64,000 nucleotides of DNA from CAMTUH01 sp947084935. Its GTDB lineage: Bacteria; Pseudomonadota; Gammaproteobacteria; Coxiellales; Coxiellaceae. Below the pieces are notes generated by a model. That model saw only the letters and a list, made by a program, of their open reading frames with translations, was not told where the DNA came from and did not search any database. Position 1 is the first letter of the stretch, and each line of letters begins with the position of its first letter. This document shows positions 26,027 to 34,748 of this stretch, in pieces. The stretch is taken from positions 62,001-126,000 of the forward strand of contig CAMTUH010000003.1 of NCBI GenBank assembly GCA_947084935.1, given 5' to 3'. The translations under genes were made by a program, and so were the position numbers.

Positions 26027-27238
26027 TCAATTATACTCAATTGAAGATTTATTCTTTAAAGAAATTCCAAGGCAGATTAAGAACCCGATAACACCCAAGA
26101 GCAAACAGAAAAGCCATACCCCATCGGGATTCCAGGCGGTGTAAATCCACGTGCCGATGATTGGCCCCGGCATTGCGGCCGCAAAGTAAACAGACTGATA
26201 AATACCCATCGCCTTTCCCTTGTGGGTATCGCTCGTGAGTTGATAAATGTAGGCCTGAAGAATTGAGAAGAATAAGATTTCCCCGAACGTCCAAACAATC
26301 GTGGAAATCACCGCATTGAGATATGCGGTGGAAAAAACCAGCAGATACAGTCCAAGGCCGATAAGCAGACAGCCTATCCCAATCACAATTTCATCACGCG
26401 CTCGAGATAATATATTCGAAACGGGCACTTGAAAAACTACGATGATGAAACAGTTTAATAAAAATAAATTACTGTACTTAAATTCATCCAGTTGATATTC
26501 GTGGTGTAAATAAATAGGAAATGTCGATCTAAACTGAGAAAATACAATCGAAACTAACAATAATACCAAATACAAGAAAAACAAAATGTTCCTATTACTC
26601 AGCGGCGTATTTTTTTTAGCTTCCGTTGAAAGCGCAGATTCAGGCAGTTTGTGCCGAGGTTTTGTGAAAAACAAAATAATCAACGCAGAAATGAAAATGG
26701 CAATCGCATTAAAGAGAAAGATTGATCGCGTGCTGAATTTTGAGAGCATACCGGCGAGGAAAGCACCCAAACCAACACCAAAGTTCACCATCATGTAGCG
26801 CACGCCCGTCACGCGTTTGAGTAAATGAAGGGGAACGGATTGCATGACCATCAAACGGTTGGCGGGCAAAAACCCTGCGTTTGCAAAGCCTATAATGAAT
26901 GCCAGCGTATAAACAGAAGCGATTGCGTGTTGGAAACCAAAAAGAAAGAGAGCGGTACCGTTGGTAAATAAAGCCGCCATGACAATTTTCCGAGGGGATA
27001 AATAATCCGCGAGGTGGCCGCTGAGGTAAGCCCCAATTATCGCGCCCACACCGATCAGAGTAATCGTAAAACCCACGTTAATCACGGAAAAGTGAAGCTG
27101 CTTGAGTAGAAATAACGAAATAAATAGAGTGGCGGCGTTACCAAAAGAATTAGTTAAGTTCGAAAAAAGAATAACCCAAGTATCGCGCGTAAGGTTTGAA
27201 TAATGAGAGAAATAGCTACGCAACAAAAAAGACATCAT
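26027..27238 (-). CDS. Major facilitator superfamily transporter
   Basis: The 403-residue product has about twelve membrane helices and the MFS loop GHLADYLSPRKIV between helices 2 and 3. The second half contains SDTHKGKAMGIYQSVYFAAAM, similar to multidrug or sugar efflux members. The substrate is unknown. It starts six bases after the rsmE stop on the same strand, so the two are cotranscribed. Confidence 0.85.
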   Translation of the reverse strand: MMSFLLRSYFSHYSNLTRDTWVILFSNLTNSFGNAATLFISLFLLKQLHFSVINVGFTITLIGVGAIIGAYLSGHLADYLSPRKIVMAALFTNGTALFLFGFQHAIASVYTLAFIIGFANAGFLPANRLMVMQSVPLHLLKRVTGVRYMMVNFGVGLGAFLAGMLSKFSTRSIFLFNAIAIFISALIILFFTKPRHKLPESALSTEAKKNTPLSNRNILFFLYLVLLLVSIVFSQFRSTFPIYLHHEYQLDEFKYSNLFLLNCFIIVVFQVPVSNILSRARDEIVIGIGCLLIGLGLYLLVFSTAYLNAVISTIVWTFGEILFFSILQAYIYQLTSDTHKGKAMGIYQSVYFAAAMPGPIIGTWIYTAWNPDGVWLFCLLLGVIGFLICLGISLKNKSSIEYN

Positions 27239-27244
27239 TAAGAC

Positions 27245-27973
27245 CTAAACATCACCGAAATTACTTTGTAATAGAGTCAACGCAGAAATGGTTGCCGTTT
27301 CAGTTCTCAAGGTTCGAGGGCCTAAGCTGAGGCCAACAAAGCCTCGATTTTTGGCCAGAAGAATCTCATTATCGCTTAAACCCCCTTCGGGGCCAAGTAA
27401 AACGCTAATCTGCTGAGCCTTTTCGGCAAAATTTCGAATTCGTGTTTCAGCCTGGGGGTCACAAACGAAGGACTGTCCCGACCGGGGAGTTTCCAGCCAA
27501 TCGTTCAGGCTCATCGGGGTAGATAACGTCGGGATTTTGCATCGCCCCGATTGTTCGCACGCACTGATAATAATGCCCTGCCAGTGCGCGATTCGGCTTT
27601 CCAGTCGGGGCCCCGTCAGCTTTACTCCACACCGCTCCGTAAACAAAGGAGTAATCGCGTGCACACCCAGCTCGACGGATTTTTGAATCACGAAATCCAT
27701 TTTTTCTCCGCGTGAGATCCCTTGACCGAGCTCGATAAACACAGGAGATTCTGTTTGGCAGGGTCGGTGCTCGTCGATTTGTATTTGTGCCTGTTTATTT
27801 TGGATTCCCGATAGGCGGCCGATAAACTCCCCGGTTTCGCCGTCAAATAAAATGACCGTATCACCCGGCGTTAACCGCAGGACGGTTAACACACGATGGC
27901 TGGTTCGGGCATCCAATATTACGGGCCTGCCTTTTTCAAGACGATGGGGGTAATAAAGACGAGGAGTGTGCAT
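27245..27973 (-). CDS. rsmE: 16S rRNA (uracil1498-N3)-methyltransferase RsmE
   Basis: The start is set at ATG 27973, where the family begins with a short MHTPRLYYP; the frame extends to 28060 into repeat DNA and that extension is not used. The 242 residues match the family (243 in E. coli). The SPOUT knot motif VLLGPEGGLSDNE and the C-terminal LGPRTLRTETA are diagnostic. It methylates U1498 of 16S rRNA. Confidence 0.96.
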   Translation of the reverse strand: MHTPRLYYPHRLEKGRPVILDARTSHRVLTVLRLTPGDTVILFDGETGEFIGRLSGIQNKQAQIQIDEHRPCQTESPVFIELGQGISRGEKMDFVIQKSVELGVHAITPLFTERCGVKLTGPRLESRIAHWQGIIISACEQSGRCKIPTLSTPMSLNDWLETPRSGQSFVCDPQAETRIRNFAEKAQQISVLLGPEGGLSDNEILLAKNRGFVGLSLGPRTLRTETATISALTLLQSNFGDV

Positions 27974-28033
27974 GAGGGGATATTTCCTTTTGATGTCAAT
28001 CGTAGCTTTGATGGAGCCCCTGCTTCCGCAGCC

Positions 28034-28124
28034 GTAGGTTGGACTGAGCTTGAAGCCCAACGAGTTAATTGTTGAAATTCCCTAATTGTAGCCCGGATGA
28101 AGCCCCCGCGCAGCTCGTAGCCTA
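28034..28124. repeat. Partial copies of repeat families B and A, side by side
   Basis: The left part (28034-28080) has GTAGGTTGGACTGAGC with the inner GCCCAACGAGTTAATTGTT of family B but lacks the right arm. The right part (28088-28124) has GTAGCCCGGATGAAGCCC of family A followed by a second GTAGCCT. They fill the gap between rsmE and the Cys-rich peptide gene. Confidence 0.75.
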
Positions 28125-28158
28125 ATAATGGATGAGCTTGTCGTGTGCCTAGGAAAAA

Positions 28159-28443
28159 TTAACAGGGAATTCGGCAGTTCCAATCCCGCGGGAGGCCGGG
28201 AATTACGTAGTGGCCTGGAGTCACATCTCCATCGCTATCGGTTCTTGTACACTCTCCACAGAAAGAAAGAGCGGCAGCTTTGGGAGAAAGGTAAGCATTT
28301 TCACATTGTGCACGCGTTAAATTGGTTTCCGTGGTACAGGCTTGAGTAAATGCCGCTAGTTCGCCCTCCCCTCCTGAAGCCCAGGAATTCAGCGCAAACA
28401 CGAAAGCCCCTGCCACGAAATAAATTTTTACCATATTTTTCAT
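28159..28443 (-). CDS. Small secreted six-cysteine protein
   Basis: The 94-residue product begins with an N-terminal signal peptide (KIYFVAGAFVFALNSWA, likely cut after WA), then a mature part of about 70 residues with six Cys, including CGEC near the middle and CRIPC at the very end. A Met three residues in (28434) is an alternative start. The even Cys number suggests three disulphides formed in the periplasm or outside. I do not recognise a family. No strong ribosome-binding site is visible, and repeat DNA follows the stop. Confidence 0.6.
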   Translation of the reverse strand: MKNMVKIYFVAGAFVFALNSWASGGEGELAAFTQACTTETNLTRAQCENAYLSPKAAALSFCGECTRTDSDGDVTPGHYVIPGLPRDWNCRIPC

Positions 28444-28532
28444 ATAGTTACAAGTTAACCCCCCGGAGAATAACTACTCCAAAGTATAGGCCGCATCTTG
28501 AGCTGTGTCAAAATTTTGACCTTATTGATGGG

Positions 28533-28561
28533 TCGGCAAAGCGGAAGTAATCCGTTATAAT
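28533..28561 (+). promoter_or_regulatory. Predicted promoter of prlC
   Basis: The -10 is a perfect TATAAT (28556-28561) with TCGGCA (4 of 6) 17 bp upstream. The ATG at 28568 follows the -10 by six bases and has no ribosome-binding site, so the message is probably leaderless. Confidence 0.6.
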
Positions 28562-28567
28562 GCCTCG

Positions 28568-30622
28568 ATGGAATCCGCAGGCGTGACATCGAGCGAGAGA
28601 ACGAGAACTGATTTACCGGCCTTTAGTCGCATTGCTATTGACGCAGTAGAGTCTGAGCTCGACTATCATCTATCCAATAATCGCAATAAAATCAATGAAT
28701 TAATAAGTTCTGGCAATTACACGTGGAATTCCTTGATGCAGCCTTTAGAAGAGCTCAGCGATCGGTTAAGTAATTTTTGGGCTCCCATTAACCACCTGCA
28801 CGCCGTAGTCAACTCTCCCGCGCTGCGGGAAGTCTACCACCGCTGTTTGCCAAAACTGGCGGATTACCAGACGGAGCTGGGTCATAACCAAAAGTTGTAC
28901 CAAGCGATTCAGTCCATTGCGAATCATTTAGAATATCAGCGACTGAATGCGGCTCAACGAAAAGTCATCGATAATTACCTCCGTGATTTTACGTTATCCG
29001 GGGTGTCGCTGCCACCCGAACAGAAACGACGCTTTTCTGAATTGGCAAAAAGCTTATCGGAGCTGGCAACGCGGTTTGAAGAAAATGTGTTAGACGCGAC
29101 CCAAGCATGGGCCAAGCATATTACGGATGAGAAAGAACTCTCAGGAATTCCACCCCATGCGATTGCGCTCGCAAAACAAACGGCATTAGCTCGACAGAAA
29201 GAAGGATGGGTATTTACTTTAGATATGCCTTCTTATGTGGCAGTGATCACCTACGCCGATTCAAGTAAATTCCGCGAAGAAATGTATCGCGCTTACATGA
29301 CGCGTGCTTCGGATCAAGGGCCCTCCGCGGGTAAGTTTGATAATACCGACGTGATGCAGAAAATCCTGTCTTGTCGCTTAGAAATGGCCCGGTTGCTCGG
29401 GTTTACTAATTATGCTGAATACTCACTGGCAACAAAAATGGTTAAAACTCCCGATGAAGCGCTGCACTTCCTCAATCAATTAGTGGAAGCCACACGGGCG
29501 AAGGCTGAAGTGGAATATGCCGAACTCCAGCAGTTTGCAAAAAAAACATTAAAATTAAAAAAATTGGAAGCCTGGGATATGGGCTACGTGAGTGAAAAAT
29601 TGCGGCAAAATCGCTATCGTCTCACGCAAGAAGATTTACGACCTTATTTTCAGGAATCCCAGGTGATTAATGGATTATTTGGCGTCGCCGAGCGATTATT
29701 TAACATTACTTTTGAGCGGTTGTCTGGCGTGGATGCGTGGCATCCCGACGTGAAGTGCTATGCCGTTTACGATGCAAAGCGAAATCTCCGCGCTTATTTG
29801 TATCTGGATTTGTATGCGCGAGAAAACAAACGAGGTGGTGCGTGGATGGACGATCATCGGGCGCGTCGTCGTTTGTTGTCGGGCGAGCTGCAATTACCGA
29901 TTGCGTTCATCAATTGTAATTTCAACGCGCCCATTAATCAGGAGCCGGCGTTGTTCAGCCACGAAGAAGTGGAGACTTTATTCCACGAATTTGGCCACTC
30001 GTTGCAGCACATGCTGACGCAAATTGATTACTCGGAAGTGTCGGGTATCCATGGGATTCCATGGGATGCGGTTGAGTTGTCCAGTCAATTTTTAGAAAAT
30101 TGGGCCTGGCAAAAAGAATCGTTGTCGTTAGTGACAAAACACTACCAAACGGGGGAAACTCTGCCGGATGCGTTGTTTGAACGCATGCAGGAGGCCAAAA
30201 ATTATAATACGGCCCTGCAAATGATGCGGCAATTGGAATTGGCTTTATTCGATATGTGGATTCACCTTCAATACGATCCAAAACAAAAAGATCAAATTCA
30301 GCACGTGTTGAATGAAGTTCGGTCTCGCGTGGCGGTTGTCCCGGTGCCTGAATTTAATCGGTTTCAGCACGGGTTTTCACACATTTTTGCGGGCGGCTAT
30401 GCTGCGGGTTATTACAGTTACAAATGGGCTGAAGTGATGGCGGCGGATGCGTTTTCTTTGTTTGAAGAACAGGGGATTTTTAATCCAGAGGCCGCCAAAC
30501 ACTTTTTAACTTATATTTTAGAGCCGGGTGGTTCTGCGGATCCGGCCGATTTATTTAAAGCGTTTCGAGGTCGTGCACCGAAGGTAGAAGCCTTACTGAA
30601 GCAATCGGGAATTCAGCAGTGA
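28568..30622 (+). CDS. prlC: Oligopeptidase A, M3 family zinc metallopeptidase
   Basis: The 684 residues match E. coli PrlC (680) from end to end, including the N-terminal LPAFSRI segment at residue 16, so the start is well placed. The zinc site is HEFGHSLQH near residue 475, with the third ligand Glu about 25 residues later, and HIFAGGYAAGYYSY near the C-terminus is typical. It degrades short peptides and cleaved signal peptides in the cytoplasm. The last four bases overlap rpiA. Confidence 0.97.
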   Translation: MESAGVTSSERTRTDLPAFSRIAIDAVESELDYHLSNNRNKINELISSGNYTWNSLMQPLEELSDRLSNFWAPINHLHAVVNSPALREVYHRCLPKLADYQTELGHNQKLYQAIQSIANHLEYQRLNAAQRKVIDNYLRDFTLSGVSLPPEQKRRFSELAKSLSELATRFEENVLDATQAWAKHITDEKELSGIPPHAIALAKQTALARQKEGWVFTLDMPSYVAVITYADSSKFREEMYRAYMTRASDQGPSAGKFDNTDVMQKILSCRLEMARLLGFTNYAEYSLATKMVKTPDEALHFLNQLVEATRAKAEVEYAELQQFAKKTLKLKKLEAWDMGYVSEKLRQNRYRLTQEDLRPYFQESQVINGLFGVAERLFNITFERLSGVDAWHPDVKCYAVYDAKRNLRAYLYLDLYARENKRGGAWMDDHRARRRLLSGELQLPIAFINCNFNAPINQEPALFSHEEVETLFHEFGHSLQHMLTQIDYSEVSGIHGIPWDAVELSSQFLENWAWQKESLSLVTKHYQTGETLPDALFERMQEAKNYNTALQMMRQLELALFDMWIHLQYDPKQKDQIQHVLNEVRSRVAVVPVPEFNRFQHGFSHIFAGGYAAGYYSYKWAEVMAADAFSLFEEQGIFNPEAAKHFLTYILEPGGSADPADLFKAFRGRAPKVEALLKQSGIQQ

Positions 30623-31284
30623 AGACGTCGCAAGAGCATTTCAAAAAAGCTGCAGCCAAAGAGGCCATTCAATGGATTAAAAACGTGAACGTCGTCGGTG
30701 TAGGAACGGGTTCAACAGTCAATTATTTTATCGATGAATTAGCGGCGCTCAAAAATAAAATCGAGGGCGCTGTCGCGAGCTCGGTTGCTACCGAAAAGCG
30801 GTTGAAAGAACGCGGCATCCCCGTTATTGATCTCAATAATACCTCTGAGCTTGAGGTTTACGTGGATGGTGCGGATGAGTTCAATGAACATTTGTATTTA
30901 ATCAAAGGGGGTGGTGGGGCGTTAACGCGAGAGAAAATCATTGCCGCGGCCGCCTCGCAATTTATTTGCATTGTGGATGAAACCAAGCGCGTCGATGTAT
31001 TGGGGCGATTCCCCGTGGCGGTTGAAGTCATCCCCATGGCCCGAAGCTTCGTGGCCCGAGAACTCGTGAAGCTCAAGGGGGATCCAGTATATCGTCAAGG
31101 TTTTGTAACGGATAACAGCAATGTTATTTTGGATGTTCATAATTTGGAAATTCTCGATCCCATTCGGTTAGAAGAGGCCATCAATAACATCCCCGGCGTA
31201 GTGGGGAACGGTATTTTTGCCCGACGGAAAGCAGATAAGCTATTGATTGGAGCCAGTTCAGGCGTGAAAACGATCTCTGTTTGA
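30619..31284 (+). CDS. rpiA: Ribose-5-phosphate isomerase A
   Basis: The 221-residue product has the substrate motifs GVGTGSTVNYFI, YVDGADE and KGGGGALTREK, all diagnostic. It interconverts ribose 5-phosphate and ribulose 5-phosphate in the pentose phosphate pathway. It begins with GTG at 30619, overlapping the prlC stop in GTGA, so translation is coupled. Confidence 0.98.
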   Translation: MKTSQEHFKKAAAKEAIQWIKNVNVVGVGTGSTVNYFIDELAALKNKIEGAVASSVATEKRLKERGIPVIDLNNTSELEVYVDGADEFNEHLYLIKGGGGALTREKIIAAAASQFICIVDETKRVDVLGRFPVAVEVIPMARSFVARELVKLKGDPVYRQGFVTDNSNVILDVHNLEILDPIRLEEAINNIPGVVGNGIFARRKADKLLIGASSGVKTISV

Positions 31285-31320
31285 ACAATTTTGAGAAGCA
31301 CGGTGCGCCAGAAACCGGGC

Positions 31321-31348
31321 TTGCTATTTATGTCGCACTGGGTATAAT
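31321..31348 (+). promoter_or_regulatory. Predicted promoter of csrA
   Basis: The -35 is TTGCTA (31321-31326), the spacer is 16 bp and the -10 is TATAAT (31343-31348), giving a leader of about 40 bases before csrA. It is separate from the rpiA operon. Confidence 0.65.
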
Positions 31349-31394
31349 GGCTCGCTCCAAGTCTGAACATATTTCGAAACAGCAGGGAAAGACC

Positions 31395-31595
31395 ATGCTT
31401 GTACTCACCAGATCGATAGGCGAGCGCTTAATTATCGGCAATGGGGAAATTACCCTCACCGTCCTAGACGTTCGCGGAAATCAGGTTCGTTTGGGGATTG
31501 ATGCACCCAAAGATATTGCTGTACACCGCGAAGAAATTTTTCTGCGCATCCAAGCAGAATCCTCTCATGAAGAAGCCGAAACTACTCAAAAATAG
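31395..31595 (+). CDS. csrA: Carbon storage regulator CsrA
   Basis: The 66 residues begin MLVLTRSIGERLIIG and include VRLGIDAPKDIAVHREEI, the RNA-binding strand and Arg region of CsrA. It binds GGA motifs in mRNA leaders and alters translation and stability. I use ATG 31395, not the longer frame from 31281, because the promoter lies inside that extension and AGGGAAA precedes this ATG. The CAGGGA just upstream is itself a CsrA-type motif, so autoregulation is likely. In intracellular Legionellales CsrA governs the switch between replicative and transmissive forms. Confidence 0.97.
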   Translation: MLVLTRSIGERLIIGNGEITLTVLDVRGNQVRLGIDAPKDIAVHREEIFLRIQAESSHEEAETTQK

Positions 31596-31717
31596 TGTCT
31601 CGCTCACAATGACTTCCATCTTATTTCCACTTAAGGATCTTTACGCTGAAACAAGATATGATAGTGACAATCGATGATAAAGGAATGACGGTTTTTAACT
31701 TTATATAGGAGTTGTTC

Positions 31718-32245
31718 ATGATAAGATCAATGCAATCATCGAAACCCCAACCCTCCGAACTCAACAACCAGCTTCATACCCTTGAAAAAAAAGAAAGAAA
31801 ATCCTACGAGGCGTTAGCCGCATTGGTACGATTTATCAAAGGGATCAAGAAACAAGAGTGGTTGAAAATAACGGACTTCTGTGAATTTAAAAAGAAGGTG
31901 TTGGCTAGTGTCGCCGACTTTGGTTTCAAAAAGAAGGCCAAAACAACGCACCCGGAGCCAAAATTTAATGTTAAACACTACGAGCGTGCGATATTATCCG
32001 CTTCAGATCCGGCGTATCGGGATATGGCTATTCAAGCGGCAAGTAAAGACTTGACTCATGAGGCGCTGGGGGAATTGATTACTTCATTGTGTCGAGACTG
32101 CCAGCGTGTATCGCGACAAGTGAAAGAACTGGCGACGGAATTACGAAAAGGTCAGGTGGGGAATGGGGTCAGGCAGTTGTGGCAAAACGTCGTGGAGCCA
32201 GGCGCCGACAAAGATTCTGAGGCCGCTCCCGCAAGTGTTGGATGA
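31718..32245 (+). CDS. Basic helical protein of unknown function
   Basis: The 175-residue product starts at ATG 31718, six bases after AGGAG. It is predicted helical, rich in Lys and Glu, with an early KKERKSYEALAALVRF segment and a later ELITSLCRDCQRVSRQVKEL helix. There is no signal peptide or membrane segment and I recognise no domain. TATGAT at 31657-31662 could be its own -10. It lies between csrA and the HPF fusion, both linked to growth-phase control. Confidence 0.65.
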   Translation: MIRSMQSSKPQPSELNNQLHTLEKKERKSYEALAALVRFIKGIKKQEWLKITDFCEFKKKVLASVADFGFKKKAKTTHPEPKFNVKHYERAILSASDPAYRDMAIQAASKDLTHEALGELITSLCRDCQRVSRQVKELATELRKGQVGNGVRQLWQNVVEPGADKDSEAAPASVG

Positions 32246-32274
32246 TCTATACTTAATAAACAGAGGTTAAATCC

Positions 32275-32820
32275 ATGGCTGATAAGCAAGTGCCATTACA
32301 AATTACGTTGCGTGACATTGCGCATTCTGATGCGCTCGAAGAGCGAATTCGTCAAAAAGCGGAAAAACTGACTCAGTTTGCGGACAGAATCGTTTCTTGC
32401 CAAGTGGTGGCCGAATTAACTCAACGGCATAAACACCAGGGCAAATTGTATAACGTTCGTATTCATATCAATTTGCCGGGAAAAGAATTGGTCGTGAATC
32501 ACAACGAAGAAGAAGACCTCTACGTCGCTATTCGCGATGCCTTTGACGATATGGTTCGTCAATTGGAAGCGACGATGCAAAAACGACACGGAGAAGTGAA
32601 GGCGCATCCCGAATTATTGCAAGGGGAAGTGGTTCGTATATTTAAGGAAGACGATTTTGGTTTTATCGCTACGCCCGACGGAGAAGAATTTTATTTCAAT
32701 GCCAACAACGTGGTGCACCCCAGCTTTGAGCGTTTAGAAGTGGGCATGTCCGTACACTTCATTGAAGCGATGGGGGATGAAGGGCCTCAGGCGCATCGCG
32801 TCAAGGCTCGAGAGCGGTAA
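32275..32820 (+). CDS. HPF/RaiA-type ribosome hibernation factor fused to a cold-shock (S1-like) domain
   Basis: The 181-residue product has an N-terminal HPF/YfiA domain (about residues 5-100) with LQITLRDIAHSDALEERI and HNEEEDLYVAIRDAFDDM. A C-terminal cold-shock domain follows (about 113-181) with GEVVRIFKEDDFGFIATPDG, where RNP-like aromatics appear as FGFI and EFYF. Standard long HPF carries a different C-terminal dimerisation domain, so this is a distinct architecture. It probably binds idle 30S subunits and RNA in stationary phase. The DUF47 gene follows after four bases. Confidence 0.87.
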   Translation: MADKQVPLQITLRDIAHSDALEERIRQKAEKLTQFADRIVSCQVVAELTQRHKHQGKLYNVRIHINLPGKELVVNHNEEEDLYVAIRDAFDDMVRQLEATMQKRHGEVKAHPELLQGEVVRIFKEDDFGFIATPDGEEFYFNANNVVHPSFERLEVGMSVHFIEAMGDEGPQAHRVKARER

Positions 32821-32823
32821 GGC

Positions 32824-33504
32824 ATGCTTCGTCAAAAAGCTATCTTAAGTATGTTTGGGCGATCGCCCATTCGCCCGTTGCAACACCACATGGAAAAAGC
32901 ACACGCGGCCGTCGAGCTGCTTTATCCGTTCATGCAAGCGGTTTTTCAAAAAAATTGGGCGCAGGCAAAAGAATGCCAGCAACGGATTTCCCATTTGGAA
33001 CACGAGGCCGACGATCTCAAGCGCGACTTGAGAACGCATCTGCCTAAGAGTTTATTTTTACCTGTGCCACGAAGCGATTTGTTGGGATTATTGTCTCAGC
33101 AGGAGATGTTAGCGAATACAGCAAAAGACATCGCAGGTATTGTGCTCGGCCGGAAAATGATAATTCCGGATGCCGTGGCTGTGGCGTTCGATCAATTTTT
33201 GAAGCAGTGCATCCATGCATCCGCACAAGCCACTCGCGCGATTAATGAATTGGATGAGCTGCTGGAAACGGGATTTCGCGGTAGAGAAGTCACGGTGGTA
33301 GAAACACTGATTCATGAGCTGGATAAAATAGAATCGCAAACGGATCACATGCAAATTGAAATACGTGAATCCTTGTTTGTTATTGAGAAAACCTTAGCGC
33401 CGGTCGACGTCGTGTTTTTATATAAAATTATTGAACTCATCGGCGATTTAGCGGATTATGCTCAGCAGACCGGTAATCGGTTATTATTGTTGTTGGCCTC
33501 GTAA
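32824..33504 (+). CDS. DUF47 (PhoU-like) protein, Pit phosphate transporter accessory
   Basis: The 226-residue, largely helical protein begins with FGRSPIRPLQHHMEKAH and has ISHLEHEADDLKRDL, a metal-binding PhoU-like helix pair. Such proteins usually sit beside pit genes and tune phosphate uptake. Here the pit gene is at 41248, almost 8 kb away, so an ancestral pair has been split. It is close downstream of the HPF fusion and may share its transcript. Confidence 0.88.
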   Translation: MLRQKAILSMFGRSPIRPLQHHMEKAHAAVELLYPFMQAVFQKNWAQAKECQQRISHLEHEADDLKRDLRTHLPKSLFLPVPRSDLLGLLSQQEMLANTAKDIAGIVLGRKMIIPDAVAVAFDQFLKQCIHASAQATRAINELDELLETGFRGREVTVVETLIHELDKIESQTDHMQIEIRESLFVIEKTLAPVDVVFLYKIIELIGDLADYAQQTGNRLLLLLAS

Positions 33505-33519
33505 GAGCTTGCCTTATCT

Positions 33520-33924
33520 ATGGATAGTTTGCACCGAGAAATGATCACCCAAGCAACACAAGCCTATCGCAACGCGTACGCACCGTATTCAAATTTTCCC
33601 GTGGGTGTCTGCATTCGCAGCGAAGACGATCAATTGTTTTCGGGGTGCAACGCTGAAAATGCGGCTTACCCAGTGGGGACGTGCGCTGAGTCGAATGCGA
33701 TTGGTGCGATGATAGTGAGTGGGCAGCGTCGTGTGAAAGAAGTAGTTATTATGACGCCAAATGCAAAATTATTACCGCCCTGCGGCGCGTGCCGACAACA
33801 ATTATATGAATTTTCTTCCCCCGAAACGCGTGTGCATTTGTATAATATGAACGGCGACCACAAAACATTGACCGTGGGTGAGTTATTACCCGAACCGTTT
33901 GGTCATCACCATCTGGGGCAATAA
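33520..33924 (+). CDS. cdd: Cytidine deaminase
   Basis: The 134-residue product is the tetrameric type. The zinc site is CNAENAAYPVGTCAE with the catalytic Glu, and PCGACRQQLYEF supplies two further Cys ligands. It converts cytidine and deoxycytidine to uridine and deoxyuridine. It heads a salvage group with the phosphorylase and deoC. Confidence 0.97.
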   Translation: MDSLHREMITQATQAYRNAYAPYSNFPVGVCIRSEDDQLFSGCNAENAAYPVGTCAESNAIGAMIVSGQRRVKEVVIMTPNAKLLPPCGACRQQLYEFSSPETRVHLYNMNGDHKTLTVGELLPEPFGHHHLGQ

Positions 33925-33929
33925 AAATC

Positions 33930-34748
33930 ATGACGATTGCTGCTTACGACGTTGCGAAAATCATTCAACATCGGTTGCCGGGATTTAAACCGAAAATAGC
34001 GATGATTCTGGGATCGGGATCGGGGGACCTTGCCCACCAAATCGAAGATCCGACCATTATTCCTTATTCCGAATTGCCCGGCTTTCACACGCCAACGGTG
34101 GAAGGCCACGGTGGGAAATTATATTTGGGAAAAATTAAAGGCGTATCGATGGTTTGTTTACAGGGTCGTGCGCATTATTATGAAGGGATCGATAATGCCG
34201 TTATAAAAACGATGGTGCGGTCCATGAAATTGTTAGGCTGCGAAACGTGGTTAGCCACTAATGCCGCGGGTTCGTTGCAAAAAAAAATGAAACCCGGCGG
34301 TTTAGTGCTGGTTAAAGATCATATTAATTTTCAGTTCAATAGCGCACTCGTGGGCCCCAATGAAGATGATTTTGGGACTCGGTTTCCGGGGATGGAAGAC
34401 GCATATGATTTGGGTATTCGGAAAGAGTTCTTGCGAATTGCAAAAAAATTAAAAATCCCGTTGGTTGAAGGTGTTTACTTGGGGGTGGTGGGGCCTTCGT
34501 TTGAAACCCCAGCAGAAATTAATGCTTATCGTATTTTAGGTGCTGATTTAGTCGGCATGTCTACCATTCCCGAGGTCATCGTAGCACGGCATTGCGCCAT
34601 GAAAGTCGGCGTTATTTCAGTGGTGACGAATATGGCCGCGGGCATGTCCGACGAGAAAATTACGCATGAAGCCGCATTAAAAATGGGAAAAACCGCCTCT
34701 GAGAAATTAATCGCTTTGATATCGGCTTATTTAGAATCATGTCGCTGA
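33930..34748 (+). CDS. punA: Purine nucleoside phosphorylase (trimeric type)
   Basis: The 272-residue product has the trimeric PNP motifs IAMILGSGSGDLA, LQGRAHYYEG and VSVVTNMAAG. It cleaves inosine and guanosine (and deoxy forms) with phosphate. It starts five bases after cdd and overlaps deoC by ten bases. The symbol follows the family; substrate range (PunA versus XapA-type) is not certain. Confidence 0.93.
   Translation: MTIAAYDVAKIIQHRLPGFKPKIAMILGSGSGDLAHQIEDPTIIPYSELPGFHTPTVEGHGGKLYLGKIKGVSMVCLQGRAHYYEGIDNAVIKTMVRSMKLLGCETWLATNAAGSLQKKMKPGGLVLVKDHINFQFNSALVGPNEDDFGTRFPGMEDAYDLGIRKEFLRIAKKLKIPLVEGVYLGVVGPSFETPAEINAYRILGADLVGMSTIPEVIVARHCAMKVGVISVVTNMAAGMSDEKITHEAALKMGKTASEKLIALISAYLESCR

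Noticed and set aside
25668..26144. 158-residue plus-strand frame rich in Phe, Val, Leu and Asp
   Set aside because: It is the antisense of the Asn/Pro/Gln-rich gene on the minus strand, which has a strong ribosome-binding site and a terminator, and it also overlaps the end of the MFS gene.
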